A stretch of 42,011 bases of DNA from a virus: IMG/VR virus record IMGVR_UViG_3300045144_000032, positions 1 to 42,011 of that record; one strand, written 5' to 3'. Both the position numbers and the translations under genes were made by a program. Under the pieces are notes generated by a model, which had not been told where the DNA came from, made no database searches, and saw only the letters and a program-made list of their open reading frames with translations. Positions 1 through 6,904 of the stretch are shown one piece after another; the stretch's first letter is position 1, and the number at the start of each line of letters is the position of its first letter.

Positions 1-91
1 GAGGTAGCCAGTTAAACAGAATTAATACACCAGCGACTATAGCTATAATACCTGCGACCACGCTACTTATGGTTATGCTTTTCTTCGCCAT
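1..91 (-). CDS. small membrane protein, 5' part only
   Basis: An ATG at 91 on the minus strand opens a frame that runs off the window edge. The 30 visible residues begin MAKKSITISSVV and continue as one hydrophobic helix (AGIIAIVAGVLILFNW), so this is a membrane protein N-terminus or signal anchor. It starts 10 bases outside the left transposon end and points away from it. It probably belongs to the DNA flanking the transposase-bearing copy rather than to the phage. The family is not recognised. Confidence 0.5.
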   Translation of the reverse strand, partial: MAKKSITISSVVAGIIAIVAGVLILFNWLP

Positions 92-100
92 ATAAAATAA

Positions 101-125
101 GGCAACTATCCCTTGACACCACGTA
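101..125 (+). repeat. left terminal inverted repeat of the IS
   Basis: It matches the reverse complement of 3480-3504 at 21/25 bases, with the first 12 identical. Unlike the right end it contains a consensus -35 box. Confidence 0.75.
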
Positions 126-141
126 TTGTTTGTGATATAAT
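113..141 (+). promoter_or_regulatory. consensus sigma-70 promoter for the transposase
   Basis: TTGACA at 113-118 and TATAAT at 136-141 are separated by 17 bp. The -35 box lies inside the left inverted repeat. The expected start is near 148, followed by the Shine-Dalgarno GAGGGGGA and ATG at 162. Confidence 0.8.
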
Positions 142-161
142 ACGTGTGTGAGGGGGATAAA

Positions 162-1034
162 ATGAACACACCAAATCGAACCCAAATAGCCAAATACACA
201 TACAAGGATTTTGAAAGCGAATTTCCAGATAACGATGCCTGCCTTAAATGGCTTAAGGACTATCGATTCCCTGATGGCATTCGCTGCCCCGTTTGCGACA
301 AGATAACTAAACACCATAAGATAACCAAACGACCTTGTTTTAAGTGCGACAATTGCGGGCATGAAGTTTATCCCCTTGCTGGCACGATATTTCATAAGTC
401 TGCCACACCACTTAAGACTTGGATGGAAGCTATCTTTTGGATGGCTACTACTCGTTCTGGGCACTCTGCTAAAGAACTCCAACGCCGAACGGGTGTTACA
501 TATAAAACTGCTTGGAGAATGTTCAGGCAAATAAGATCGCTGCTCGGCGAGAATACCCCTACACTTATTGGCGAGGTGGAGGTTGATGAAACTTACGTTG
601 GTGGAGTCAGACGTGGCAAAAGAGGTAGGGGAGCCGAGGGCAAGGTTTCTGTTATTGGGGTAGTCCAAAGACAAGGAAAGGTCATAGCTACCGCTGTTCC
701 TAATGTCAAGCGGTCTACCATCGTTCCTTTTGTTACAAGCCATGTAGCTCCTGATGCTGTTCTTTATACTGATGAGTTTCCGAGCTATGACCATATAACC
801 CGCTTCGGCTATAAGCATCACAGGATTCAGCATAGTGCCAAAGTCTATGTTGCCGGTCGAGTTCATACCAACAACATCGAGAACTTCTGGTCTCTGATTA
901 AGCGTGGCATCAGTGGCGTTTATCATGCTGTATCACCTAAATACTTACAGTCCTACCTTAACGAATATGCCTTTAGATATAATCACCGCAAAGACGAAAC
1001 TCCTATGTTCAAGTTGTTTCTGAATCAGATTTAA
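162..1034 (+). CDS. IS1595-family transposase
   Basis: A 290-aa DDE transposase expected to cut and join the element ends. The N-terminus carries a zinc ribbon (C42xxC45, then C62xxC65) of the kind found in IS1595 transposases. A helical DNA-binding stretch with AKELQRRTGVTYKTAWRM follows. The catalytic domain shows VDETYVGG (D142), YTDEFPSY (D204) and HTNNIENFWSLIKRG (E240 or the preceding Asn). The ATG at 162 is preferred over the in-frame GTG at 144 because GAGGGGGA lies 5-6 bases upstream. The gene is full length with no visible lesion. Its last 26 bases are shared, antisense, with the end of the methylase gene. Confidence 0.92.
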   Translation: MNTPNRTQIAKYTYKDFESEFPDNDACLKWLKDYRFPDGIRCPVCDKITKHHKITKRPCFKCDNCGHEVYPLAGTIFHKSATPLKTWMEAIFWMATTRSGHSAKELQRRTGVTYKTAWRMFRQIRSLLGENTPTLIGEVEVDETYVGGVRRGKRGRGAEGKVSVIGVVQRQGKVIATAVPNVKRSTIVPFVTSHVAPDAVLYTDEFPSYDHITRFGYKHHRIQHSAKVYVAGRVHTNNIENFWSLIKRGISGVYHAVSPKYLQSYLNEYAFRYNHRKDETPMFKLFLNQI

Positions 1035-3405
1035 GTTCATTGCCTGTTGGTTGTTTTATGGGCTGTGCTGCTTTCTTAACAATGGTATGGAACTGGTCTC
1101 TGGTAATGCCTTCTTCACTGATAGTATTTTCCTCACCCATGTAACGGTCTACGTATTCATCTATATTCTTTTTCACCCTATTGACCTCCGTCGCATATTT
1201 GTCTAAATCATTCTCAAGGGATACTAAGCTTTCGATGTCTGAGTCCGATGGCTTCGGGGTTTTTATTCTAGTTAATTCAGTATAAGGTAAATTAGCACGT
1301 GCAGAACCGAGAGAGTAATTCATTATCACCCTAAGGTATCTTTGGCTTTTTAACAAGGATTCAAGGTATGGAGCGGGATAATCACCAGAGATGGGGCGAA
1401 ATACTACATATGCAGGACTGACAAGCATACCATCTAAATATGATGGTACTATGCCGATGCTACCAATATTGACCCTGTATGGATTGTAAACCAAATCACC
1501 CTTGCGTACTCTCTTATATTTCTGAGTAAACTCATAACCTAGAATCATATCATCAAGAAATACACCATTTTGAGATACTTTCAATACTCCCCACAATTGG
1601 TCTGGGCTATTTCTAGGGTCAACCTTATCTTTTACTTCCTTAATGATGCCACCACTTAACTGACTGAGGTCTCCCCCAACATCAGGGATATCTTCCATGT
1701 AATAGAAAGGTCGTAGATTCCATTTACCACTTGCCTTTATGACATCTCTATCAACAATATTGACTTGGGCCTTAATAATTTTTGGTTCATCATATTCACT
1801 GAGTAACTTCTTCAAATCACTATCGCCTGGCTTCGGTTTTCTCCTGGTATTCAATTCAAAACCATCATTGTATACTACAAAGAAATAGACATGCTTAAAT
1901 TGTCCACCTTTCCTAAAATAGATGATATTGGTTTTTGTAGGTGTATAAGGCATAAACACCCCACGTGGCAAGGAAATGACGGAGAACGTTTTTGCATTCT
2001 GCATTATCATTTCTCTAGTCTTGCCAATAACCCCACCATCATAAAGGAATGTTTCGGGGACAATCACTGCTGCTCTGCCATCGGGTTTTAAAGCTCGCCA
2101 AATGTGCTGTATGCAAACCGAATCAGCATTCTTGGTGGGGATGTCATAATACCCCCCAAACTTAGTTTCTTGTGAATATGGTATATTCGATAGGATTACG
2201 TTATACTTATCATTTACAGGATTTTGAAGGCTATCTATCTGGTCAATATTTGAATGCCCATCTTCAAATAAAATCATGTTCATCCGAGCGATGCGTGCTG
2301 TTGATGTAAACTCTCGTCCAAATACTGTTCGTTCCCTTAATGTCTCTAAAACTGTCGGGTTTTTAATGTCAACTCGTAGAGATAAATATTTGAATGCCTC
2401 TAACAGAAAACCACCTGTCCCGCAGAATGGGTCGTAGATTGTTTCTCCATACATGGGTTTTACCAAATTGACCATTGTCCGCACAATATGCCGGGGTGTG
2501 AAATATTCACCCAAATCCTTGTTGCCATGAGTAACACTCTTAAGGAAATATTCAAAGGCATCACCCTTTATATCTGTATCAGTAGCCAAGAAGTTTATTT
2601 GACCAATCGTTTTGACAATTTCCTGCAATGTCGACGAGTTGCGAATTGCTAATTGGGGGGAGAATATTTCACCATATTGTTCTGTTATTTTCGGCCAGAC
2701 TGAATCATGCACAAAGGTATACAGTTCATCATTACTATTCTCATACTTCTCGCTGAAATAACTCCAACAATATTTCTCATCAATTTTTCTTGGTATGCCA
2801 CGATGCTCATTCAGCCTTTCTGATTCATCAAGTAACTTAAGAAACAGGATTTCAGCAAAGGCTGAAAAACGCTCGTAGCCAAATCTTAAACCCTCTTCCC
2901 GCAATAGATTATTTGTGGCTTTGAAAATGGCTAGTAATTCATCACGTGTGTATTTAATGCCCTTAGGGGCTGACAGTAGTTCTGGGCCTTCTCTAATAAA
3001 CCGCAATGCTAGAAATTGATCAATAAAATCTTGTATTTCTTCACCATCAATTTTTAGCGGTCTGTCTTGGAATATATGCTTTGCTGTAACAAATGTATCA
3101 TTGAATGCGAAGGCTAATGGGGCATTTAGTGGTTTCGCATAGCGTTCAACGGCTTGTTTCATTGCAGTATCAAGGTCTTCGCCTGGACGCTTAGCCTCAA
3201 TAACGCCTAAAGGGTGTGTGGTATTTGTCTCATATAGAACATAGTCTGGCTTTTTACCACTAAATAATGCATTCTGTTCATCTGTTCTGGCTTGTCCTTG
3301 TGTTACATCACATGTTGGGTCTTTCTCATTGAGATTCCAATGTAGATTCATCAAGCGGATGTTTATCTGGGTACGTGTGTGTTCCTCAAGTGGCGGACGA
3401 ATCAT
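1009..3405 (-). CDS. single-chain HsdR_N / N6-adenine methylase / specificity protein
   Basis: A 798-aa protein from the ATG at 3405, which has GGAGGGGG seven bases upstream; an in-frame ATG at 3462 lies in poorer context. Residues 1-140 resemble the type I restriction R-subunit N-terminal nuclease fold, with PD at 53-54 and EAK at 70-72 (PD-(D/E)xK). Residues 170-560 are an HsdM-type methylase: motif I DPFCGTGG at 325-332 and catalytic NIPY at 407-410. Residues 590-760 look like one target-recognition domain (GVLKVSQNG, YNPYRVNIGSIG, LPYTELTRIKTP), followed by a helical tail. The order is that of a type IIG-like enzyme. Whether the nuclease is active is not known. It lies inside the IS, convergent with the transposase. 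In the partial second copy at the window end the C-terminus reads through into the inverted repeat instead of ending SDSETT. Confidence 0.85.
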   Translation of the reverse strand: MIRPPLEEHTRTQINIRLMNLHWNLNEKDPTCDVTQGQARTDEQNALFSGKKPDYVLYETNTTHPLGVIEAKRPGEDLDTAMKQAVERYAKPLNAPLAFAFNDTFVTAKHIFQDRPLKIDGEEIQDFIDQFLALRFIREGPELLSAPKGIKYTRDELLAIFKATNNLLREEGLRFGYERFSAFAEILFLKLLDESERLNEHRGIPRKIDEKYCWSYFSEKYENSNDELYTFVHDSVWPKITEQYGEIFSPQLAIRNSSTLQEIVKTIGQINFLATDTDIKGDAFEYFLKSVTHGNKDLGEYFTPRHIVRTMVNLVKPMYGETIYDPFCGTGGFLLEAFKYLSLRVDIKNPTVLETLRERTVFGREFTSTARIARMNMILFEDGHSNIDQIDSLQNPVNDKYNVILSNIPYSQETKFGGYYDIPTKNADSVCIQHIWRALKPDGRAAVIVPETFLYDGGVIGKTREMIMQNAKTFSVISLPRGVFMPYTPTKTNIIYFRKGGQFKHVYFFVVYNDGFELNTRRKPKPGDSDLKKLLSEYDEPKIIKAQVNIVDRDVIKASGKWNLRPFYYMEDIPDVGGDLSQLSGGIIKEVKDKVDPRNSPDQLWGVLKVSQNGVFLDDMILGYEFTQKYKRVRKGDLVYNPYRVNIGSIGIVPSYLDGMLVSPAYVVFRPISGDYPAPYLESLLKSQRYLRVIMNYSLGSARANLPYTELTRIKTPKPSDSDIESLVSLENDLDKYATEVNRVKKNIDEYVDRYMGEENTISEEGITRDQFHTIVKKAAQPIKQPTGNELKSDSETT
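1030..1143. repeat. direct repeat, first copy
   Basis: These 114 bases are identical to 41898-42011. They cover the 3' end of the methylase gene. The copy at the window end stops exactly where the window stops, so the repeat may be longer, or it may be an assembly overlap. Confidence 0.9.
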
Positions 3406-3458
3406 AGAGACACCCCCTCCCTCCATGTCATTTGCTAGTGCTGTAGTGATATAATCTA

Positions 3459-4400
3459 TCATAGCACTTTTACCTTATGTACGTGTAGTGAGGGGATAGT
3501 TGCCAAAGTGTTATAATCAGGGCAAAAGTCCCGCACTTCACAGAATCTTGTGCAGCGCCGCCCATCCCAGCGTTCCTCTTTATCGCAAATGGGGGGTAAT
3601 CCCTGTTTCTCTAAAGCGGTTAAAAGTTTCTCTCGTTTAGCATGAAAGTAATCCCGTATCTCATCATCGGGTAATTTCTTTATGGGGATTGTGTAAAGTT
3701 TGTTTGTAATTCCCCGCTTTTCGGCAACCTCCAACCCTCCGTCTCGGATATAAATTCTTAACAATAAAACGTCTACGGGGAAGGTGGCATCTTGCCAGAA
3801 CAGTCTATATCGGTTGAGTTGCAACTTCTCATCCTTTAGGTCTGCCATGTCGGGATTAAATCCCCAAATCGGTATCATTTTCGGGGTTCCAGCCTTTCCC
3901 CAATACCCAGAGGTTTTATAGACTTCCCCTTCGGGGTCTGGCTTCTTGCCCACCATGACAATCCCCAAAGCTCTGGCGGCGGCATAAGAACCCCAGAATT
4001 TATAATCTGACAGGACATGAATACCATCCTCGACTTCGTAATTGTCCGATAACCCTGTCATCTCCTCATCTTCTAAAAACTGTTCCAAAATACTGTGCTT
4101 CGTATCAGCACCTTCCAGTTTCTTGTGCCCCTTTGTCCCAGTGAACATAAAAACAAGGTCTTCGGGAGATACAAAATAGTCCTGCGTTAGTCTTAAATAA
4201 GCTATCCGTGTCGGAAGGATTAACTGGGTCGTGGACGGCTTCCCTTTCCATTGCCTGACCTGTGCCATCGCCGACATTTGGGATAACGTCCCGCAGCGGC
4301 GGACATTAAAGCCATTAACCTGAATAGGCTGGCGGCATTTAGTCAGACATTCCTCATGCCTTATCTTTTCACCATTAGGGCAGATAAAGCCTACTTGCAT
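3459..4400 (-). CDS. Cas4/RecB-like PD-(D/E)xK exonuclease, 3' end replaced by IS end
   Basis: A 313-aa protein. The ATG at 4400 is chosen over the TTG at 4406 because GGGGAGG lies 8 bases upstream. An N-terminal cysteine (ICPNGEK, then C..C) and a C-terminal cluster (CDKEERWDGRRCTRFC, then DFCPDYN) fit the iron-sulfur cysteines of Cas4/AddB-type nucleases. Between them, the sequence around HVLSDYKFWGSY gives the D..DxK nuclease signature. Such phage enzymes usually process DNA ends in recombination or replication. The last residues (ATIPSLHVHKVKVL) are encoded by the transposon inverted repeat, so the natural C-terminus was lost just after the last cysteine; activity may survive. It overlaps the preceding gene by 10 bp, as in an operon. 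Confidence 0.6.
   Translation of the reverse strand: MQVGFICPNGEKIRHEECLTKCRQPIQVNGFNVRRCGTLSQMSAMAQVRQWKGKPSTTQLILPTRIAYLRLTQDYFVSPEDLVFMFTGTKGHKKLEGADTKHSILEQFLEDEEMTGLSDNYEVEDGIHVLSDYKFWGSYAAARALGIVMVGKKPDPEGEVYKTSGYWGKAGTPKMIPIWGFNPDMADLKDEKLQLNRYRLFWQDATFPVDVLLLRIYIRDGGLEVAEKRGITNKLYTIPIKKLPDDEIRDYFHAKREKLLTALEKQGLPPICDKEERWDGRRCTRFCEVRDFCPDYNTLATIPSLHVHKVKVL
3463..3504 (-). repeat. right terminal inverted repeat, 42 bp
   Basis: It is the exact reverse complement of 41857-41898, with identity ending sharply on both sides. The outer 25 bp are the right end of the IS. It replaces the natural 3' end of the Cas4-like gene, whose reading frame runs through it. Confidence 0.9.
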
Positions 4401-4966
4401 TCCCAATCCTCCCCATTCCAGACCTTGTTATGTTTCTCCATCATCACAAAGGCAAGCCAAAGTTGTTCCATTGAACCAAAGACACCTATCGGAGTAACGG
4501 AATCCTTATACTCCCAATGTCTACGAATAAAAGCATCAAACCTTTCAAGTAGATGGTCTAAATCGCTCGTCCCCTTAACCATCCCCTGTAAATCGTCTTG
4601 GCGGGGCAGCCAAGTACATTTTTCAATTTCTTTCCACTCCTCATCTTCTACCCTACCATGATTTAGCCCAAACTCAACCAACATTCTTGATTGGGGATAG
4701 GTTGAATCTGTCTTAATGTGATGTTCTTTGTCAATGCTATGGTTTATAAACGTAACTCCCCTAATTCCCTTGTTGGCTGCCACCCAACTGGGGTTCTCAT
4801 CTTTATAATTATGTTTACTATATACGCTAGTATGGTCTGATTTGCATTTCCGCCTATAAAAAATGAAGTCGGGTATATAAGCCAAATCACCTTTTTGCGG
4901 CAGCCATATCCTTTGTATCTCAATTGCCTTCTCGCACATCTTGATATAGATTTCTGAAGTGTCCAT
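4391..4966 (-). CDS. conserved phage protein of unknown function
   Basis: A 191-aa soluble protein beginning MDTSEIYIKMCEKA with IWLPQKGD, later WLPRQDDLQGM, and ending SMEQLWLAFVMMEKH plus VWNGEDWE. The repeated WLP.. and the terminal LWLAFVM-NGE pattern recalls small proteins found in many phage early regions (from memory; no search done). No catalytic motif is evident. The start overlaps the stop of the upstream gene (TAATG-type coupling), and its end overlaps the nuclease gene by 10 bp. This places it in the recombination/replication operon. Confidence 0.6.
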   Translation of the reverse strand: MDTSEIYIKMCEKAIEIQRIWLPQKGDLAYIPDFIFYRRKCKSDHTSVYSKHNYKDENPSWVAANKGIRGVTFINHSIDKEHHIKTDSTYPQSRMLVEFGLNHGRVEDEEWKEIEKCTWLPRQDDLQGMVKGTSDLDHLLERFDAFIRRHWEYKDSVTPIGVFGSMEQLWLAFVMMEKHNKVWNGEDWECK

Positions 4967-5250
4967 TATAGTATCCCCATTTTCCGCAGAAATTCTTCGG
5001 TTAAACTTGTTTTTACTCTAACTCCATAGTTGTACCCCGTCCACCACGCATCTTGCCTTATTTCCTCTATCCGTTTCTCATACCAAGAGGGAATTAAACC
5101 ATACTTTAGTCTCCTCCATATGGTTATGCAAATTCTAACCACCACATTGAGAATAATCGGATAGCAAACACCCTGCCCAGTAGCATGTTGCCAATAGGTT
5201 AACCCATACCATTTGGGCATCTTATCATACTCGTTGATTATGCGCTTCAT
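4966..5250 (-). CDS. small hypothetical protein
   Basis: 94 aa, rich in Trp and Tyr (WYGLTYWQHATG, WWTGYNYG), with one moderately hydrophobic stretch near residues 31-44 (ILNVVVRICITIW). This could be a membrane-contacting helix or a buried core. It is not recognised. The ATG overlaps the end of the upstream gene by 4 bases and its stop overlaps the downstream ATG, so it is co-translated in the operon. Confidence 0.55.
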   Translation of the reverse strand: MKRIINEYDKMPKWYGLTYWQHATGQGVCYPIILNVVVRICITIWRRLKYGLIPSWYEKRIEEIRQDAWWTGYNYGVRVKTSLTEEFLRKMGIL

Positions 5251-5732
5251 TTCCCTTCTTTATCAGCGTGTGTTGCCATTAGTGCCACGAGTAATTTGTC
5301 ATAGGTGTCTGCCACGCACTTTACCGCCTCGGCTAATCCCATTTCGGGGTTCATGTAAAACTTGGTTAAATCCACAGCTTGCATTAAACAACACCGCCTT
5401 GTCGTCCATACTTCAGCATCCCATGTGTTGCGCTGCACAGGCTTTTCACTCTTTTGCGGAGTTTCGCTAGATGGTGAAACAGGACTGGGGGGTGAAATTA
5501 TCTCCACTTGTTTGAGATTCCAGAACTGTCCCTCCTTTTCTAACTTCACCGAAAGGGTTAATTTCTTTTCAAAAGCCCATTGAATGCTCTTTTGCAAATC
5601 GGGGTCAAATATGCTCTGTTTTGATTCCTTTTGATTCTCGGTATCCACCAAGACGGCGGATAAGTATTCTTTAGACCCGTCTTTGGTGTTTAGCCAATCA
5701 GCACTTTTTACAGTTACTTCTCTTGTTATCAT
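5247..5732 (-). CDS. possible single-strand DNA-binding or OB-fold protein
   Basis: 161 aa. Residues 1-75 alternate short beta-type stretches (REVTVKSADWLN, YLSAVLVDTEN, LTLSVKLEKEGQFWNLKQVEII) typical of an OB fold. A Pro/Ser-rich linker (SPPSPVSPSSETPQ) follows, then a helical C-terminus with MGLAEAVKCVADTYDKLLVAL. No acidic SSB tail is present. The position beside a Cas4-like nuclease fits an annealing or ssDNA-binding role, but that is inference. The Shine-Dalgarno AGGAGT precedes the ATG. Confidence 0.5.
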   Translation of the reverse strand: MITREVTVKSADWLNTKDGSKEYLSAVLVDTENQKESKQSIFDPDLQKSIQWAFEKKLTLSVKLEKEGQFWNLKQVEIISPPSPVSPSSETPQKSEKPVQRNTWDAEVWTTRRCCLMQAVDLTKFYMNPEMGLAEAVKCVADTYDKLLVALMATHADKEGK

Positions 5733-5741
5733 TTCTTACTC

Positions 5742-5936
5742 CTAAAACGGCAAGTCTTTGGATGGAAGGTGGTAGATGAAATGCCAAGTCATAATATTCT
5801 TGCCATCTATAAAAAATTCAACCCTATCTAGTTGTCCTTGAATATCAAGTTGCGGTAGATTCATCCACTTTAGAGCTTCTTGTGGGTCTTCCCCCTCAAT
5901 CTGAATCTTGCCATGTTTTATGTAATCTATTATCAT
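5742..5936 (-). CDS. small hypothetical protein
   Basis: 64 aa from the ATG at 5936 (MIIDYIKHGKIQ), which overlaps the upstream stop as ATGA. The longer frame to 5981 would run inside the previous gene and is rejected. The sequence shows KIQIEGEDPQEALKWM and a strand-rich end (RVEFFIDGKNIMTWHFIYHL). No family recognised. Confidence 0.5.
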   Translation of the reverse strand: MIIDYIKHGKIQIEGEDPQEALKWMNLPQLDIQGQLDRVEFFIDGKNIMTWHFIYHLPSKDLPF

Positions 5937-6220
5937 TTCAGTCCTATCTCCTCTCGACATTCTGCCCAACATTGAGAGCACCTGCGTCGTTTACGGCGGG
6001 ATTTATGAACAATCCCACCACCAATCTCAGCAGGAAATTCTATTTCATTATGTTCAGGATTATCACAATATTCATCTCCCCATTTAATTGCAGCATCAAC
6101 GCCTTCTTGCCAAGCCTCACCATCTCGTTTGAGCCGCTTGGCAGTTAGTTCGGAGAGATGCCCGTGTGTGGCAATGGCAAGTTCCTCAAACTTCTTGAAA
6201 TATGGATTCTCATGTTTCAT
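5933..6220 (-). CDS. small zinc-ribbon protein of the MKxENPY family
   Basis: 95 aa. It starts MKHENPYFKKFEELA, has AWQEGVDAAIKWGDEYC in the middle, and ends with a CxxC..C motif (CSQCWAECREEIGLK). A paralogue sits at 37075-37332 with the same start, the same AWQEG.DAAIKW and the same CREEIGLK end. The 29 bases at the 3' end are identical between the two loci. Function unknown; possibly DNA- or RNA-binding through the cysteines. Confidence 0.6.
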   Translation of the reverse strand: MKHENPYFKKFEELAIATHGHLSELTAKRLKRDGEAWQEGVDAAIKWGDEYCDNPEHNEIEFPAEIGGGIVHKSRRKRRRCSQCWAECREEIGLK

Positions 6221-6221
6221 T

Positions 6222-6449
6222 TCAAACCCCTAACGGCTTGTGCCATTCTCCAACTGTTTGTTCGGCATCTTCTCTGCCAGCTTCATACCCAGCCTCATAG
6301 AGTTTATGGAGTTTATTCTTGACCTCGGCGAAGTTAATGGACTGAGGCAGGGTTGGTTTAGTATCAGCAATCCTAGCTACTAGCCAGTAAAGCACCTCAT
6401 CGGCGGGATGTAAATCCCTGATTCGGGATAAATTAAATCCTACGGTCAT
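6222..6449 (-). CDS. small hypothetical protein
   Basis: 75 aa (MTVGFNLSRIRDLHPADEV...), mostly helical, ending EAGYEAGREDAEQTVGEWHKPLGV. It has GAGGTGAG upstream. It directly precedes the MKxENPY-family gene with one base between stop and start. No recognised motif. Confidence 0.5.
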   Translation of the reverse strand: MTVGFNLSRIRDLHPADEVLYWLVARIADTKPTLPQSINFAEVKNKLHKLYEAGYEAGREDAEQTVGEWHKPLGV

Positions 6450-6463
6450 TATTCAACTCACCT

Positions 6464-6616
6464 CTAAATGTAATAAATTACAAGACAGGCTATTGCTAAT
6501 ATGGTTAGCCAAGACGATGCCCAAATAGTAATAAAATGGTTATCCATTATGCCTAGGATAAGCGATGCAATTCCAATACCTAAGCCCATACATATTAAAG
6601 GGTAAAAATAGTCCAT
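6464..6616 (-). CDS. 50-aa two-helix membrane protein
   Basis: The ATG at 6616 opens a 50-codon frame ending at TAG 6464. It encodes MDYFYPLICMGLGIGI followed by two hydrophobic segments (residues 6-23 and 31-49) around a short polar loop DNH. GGAGG lies 12 bases upstream. It fills the gap between the ribbon-helix-helix gene and the 75-aa gene with operon-like spacing. Function unknown; small phage membrane proteins of this kind may be holin-like or act on the host envelope. Confidence 0.5.
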   Translation of the reverse strand: MDYFYPLICMGLGIGIASLILGIMDNHFITIWASSWLTILAIACLVIYYI

Positions 6617-6622
6617 CTTTTC

Positions 6623-6805
6623 TCATCGCCTCCAAAATCGAAATTTGCGGGTGTATTTGCGTATTACTAAATCGATAGCTTCCCGCAACAAATCCGATTT
6701 GCTTTTGTTTTCCCTTTTCGCTAATTCCTCAAACTCATTAAGTTTCTCAAAGGTAACGGCGGTGTTCAGAAAATGTTCGCTTCCGTGTTTGAAATTTCTT
6801 GACAT
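6623..6805 (-). CDS. ribbon-helix-helix DNA-binding protein
   Basis: 60 aa with the CopG/Arc pattern: a short strand (LNTAVTFEKLNEFEELAKRE) then KSKSDLLREAIDLVIRKYTRKF. It is basic at both ends. RHH proteins of this size usually act as dimeric repressors. It has its own promoter (6826-6854) and the strong Shine-Dalgarno AAGGAG, so it may head and autoregulate the 6.8 to 3.5-kb part of the operon (inference). Confidence 0.65.
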   Translation of the reverse strand: MSRNFKHGSEHFLNTAVTFEKLNEFEELAKRENKSKSDLLREAIDLVIRKYTRKFRFWRR

Positions 6806-6825
6806 TGTTCTAATCTCCTTATATA

Positions 6826-6854
6826 GAATAACACCATTGTTTGATATTTGTCAA
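6826..6854 (-). promoter_or_regulatory. sigma-70-type promoter upstream of the RHH gene
   Basis: On the minus strand TTGACA (6854-6849), 17 bp, TTATTC (6831-6826); an 18-bp reading gives TATTCT. It is followed by AAGGAG and the ATG at 6805. Confidence 0.5.
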
Positions 6855-6904
6855 TAGGTTTTCCGCTAATTTTACAAAAAATTTATGGCGGCTTCTTTGC
6901 GTGG

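Larger units (their letters stand above)
101..3504. mobile_element. IS1595-family transposon with an R-M passenger gene
   Basis: The element is bounded by inverted repeats: 101-125 on the left and 3480-3504 on the right match at 21 of 25 positions, and the outer 12 bases (GGCAACTATCCC) match exactly. Inside are an IS1595-type transposase (plus) and a large methylase gene (minus) whose 3' ends overlap by 26 bp. IS1595 family members are known to carry passenger genes. No 8-bp target duplication is visible: the flanks are taaaataa on the left and aaagtgtt on the right. The two ends may therefore come from different insertions joined in assembly, or a deletion has removed one flank. The right end sits in the 3' end of the Cas4-like gene. 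Confidence 0.75.

Noticed and set aside
63-926. 287-codon minus-strand frame opposite the transposase
   Set aside because: Shadow of the transposase, which has all family motifs on the plus strand.
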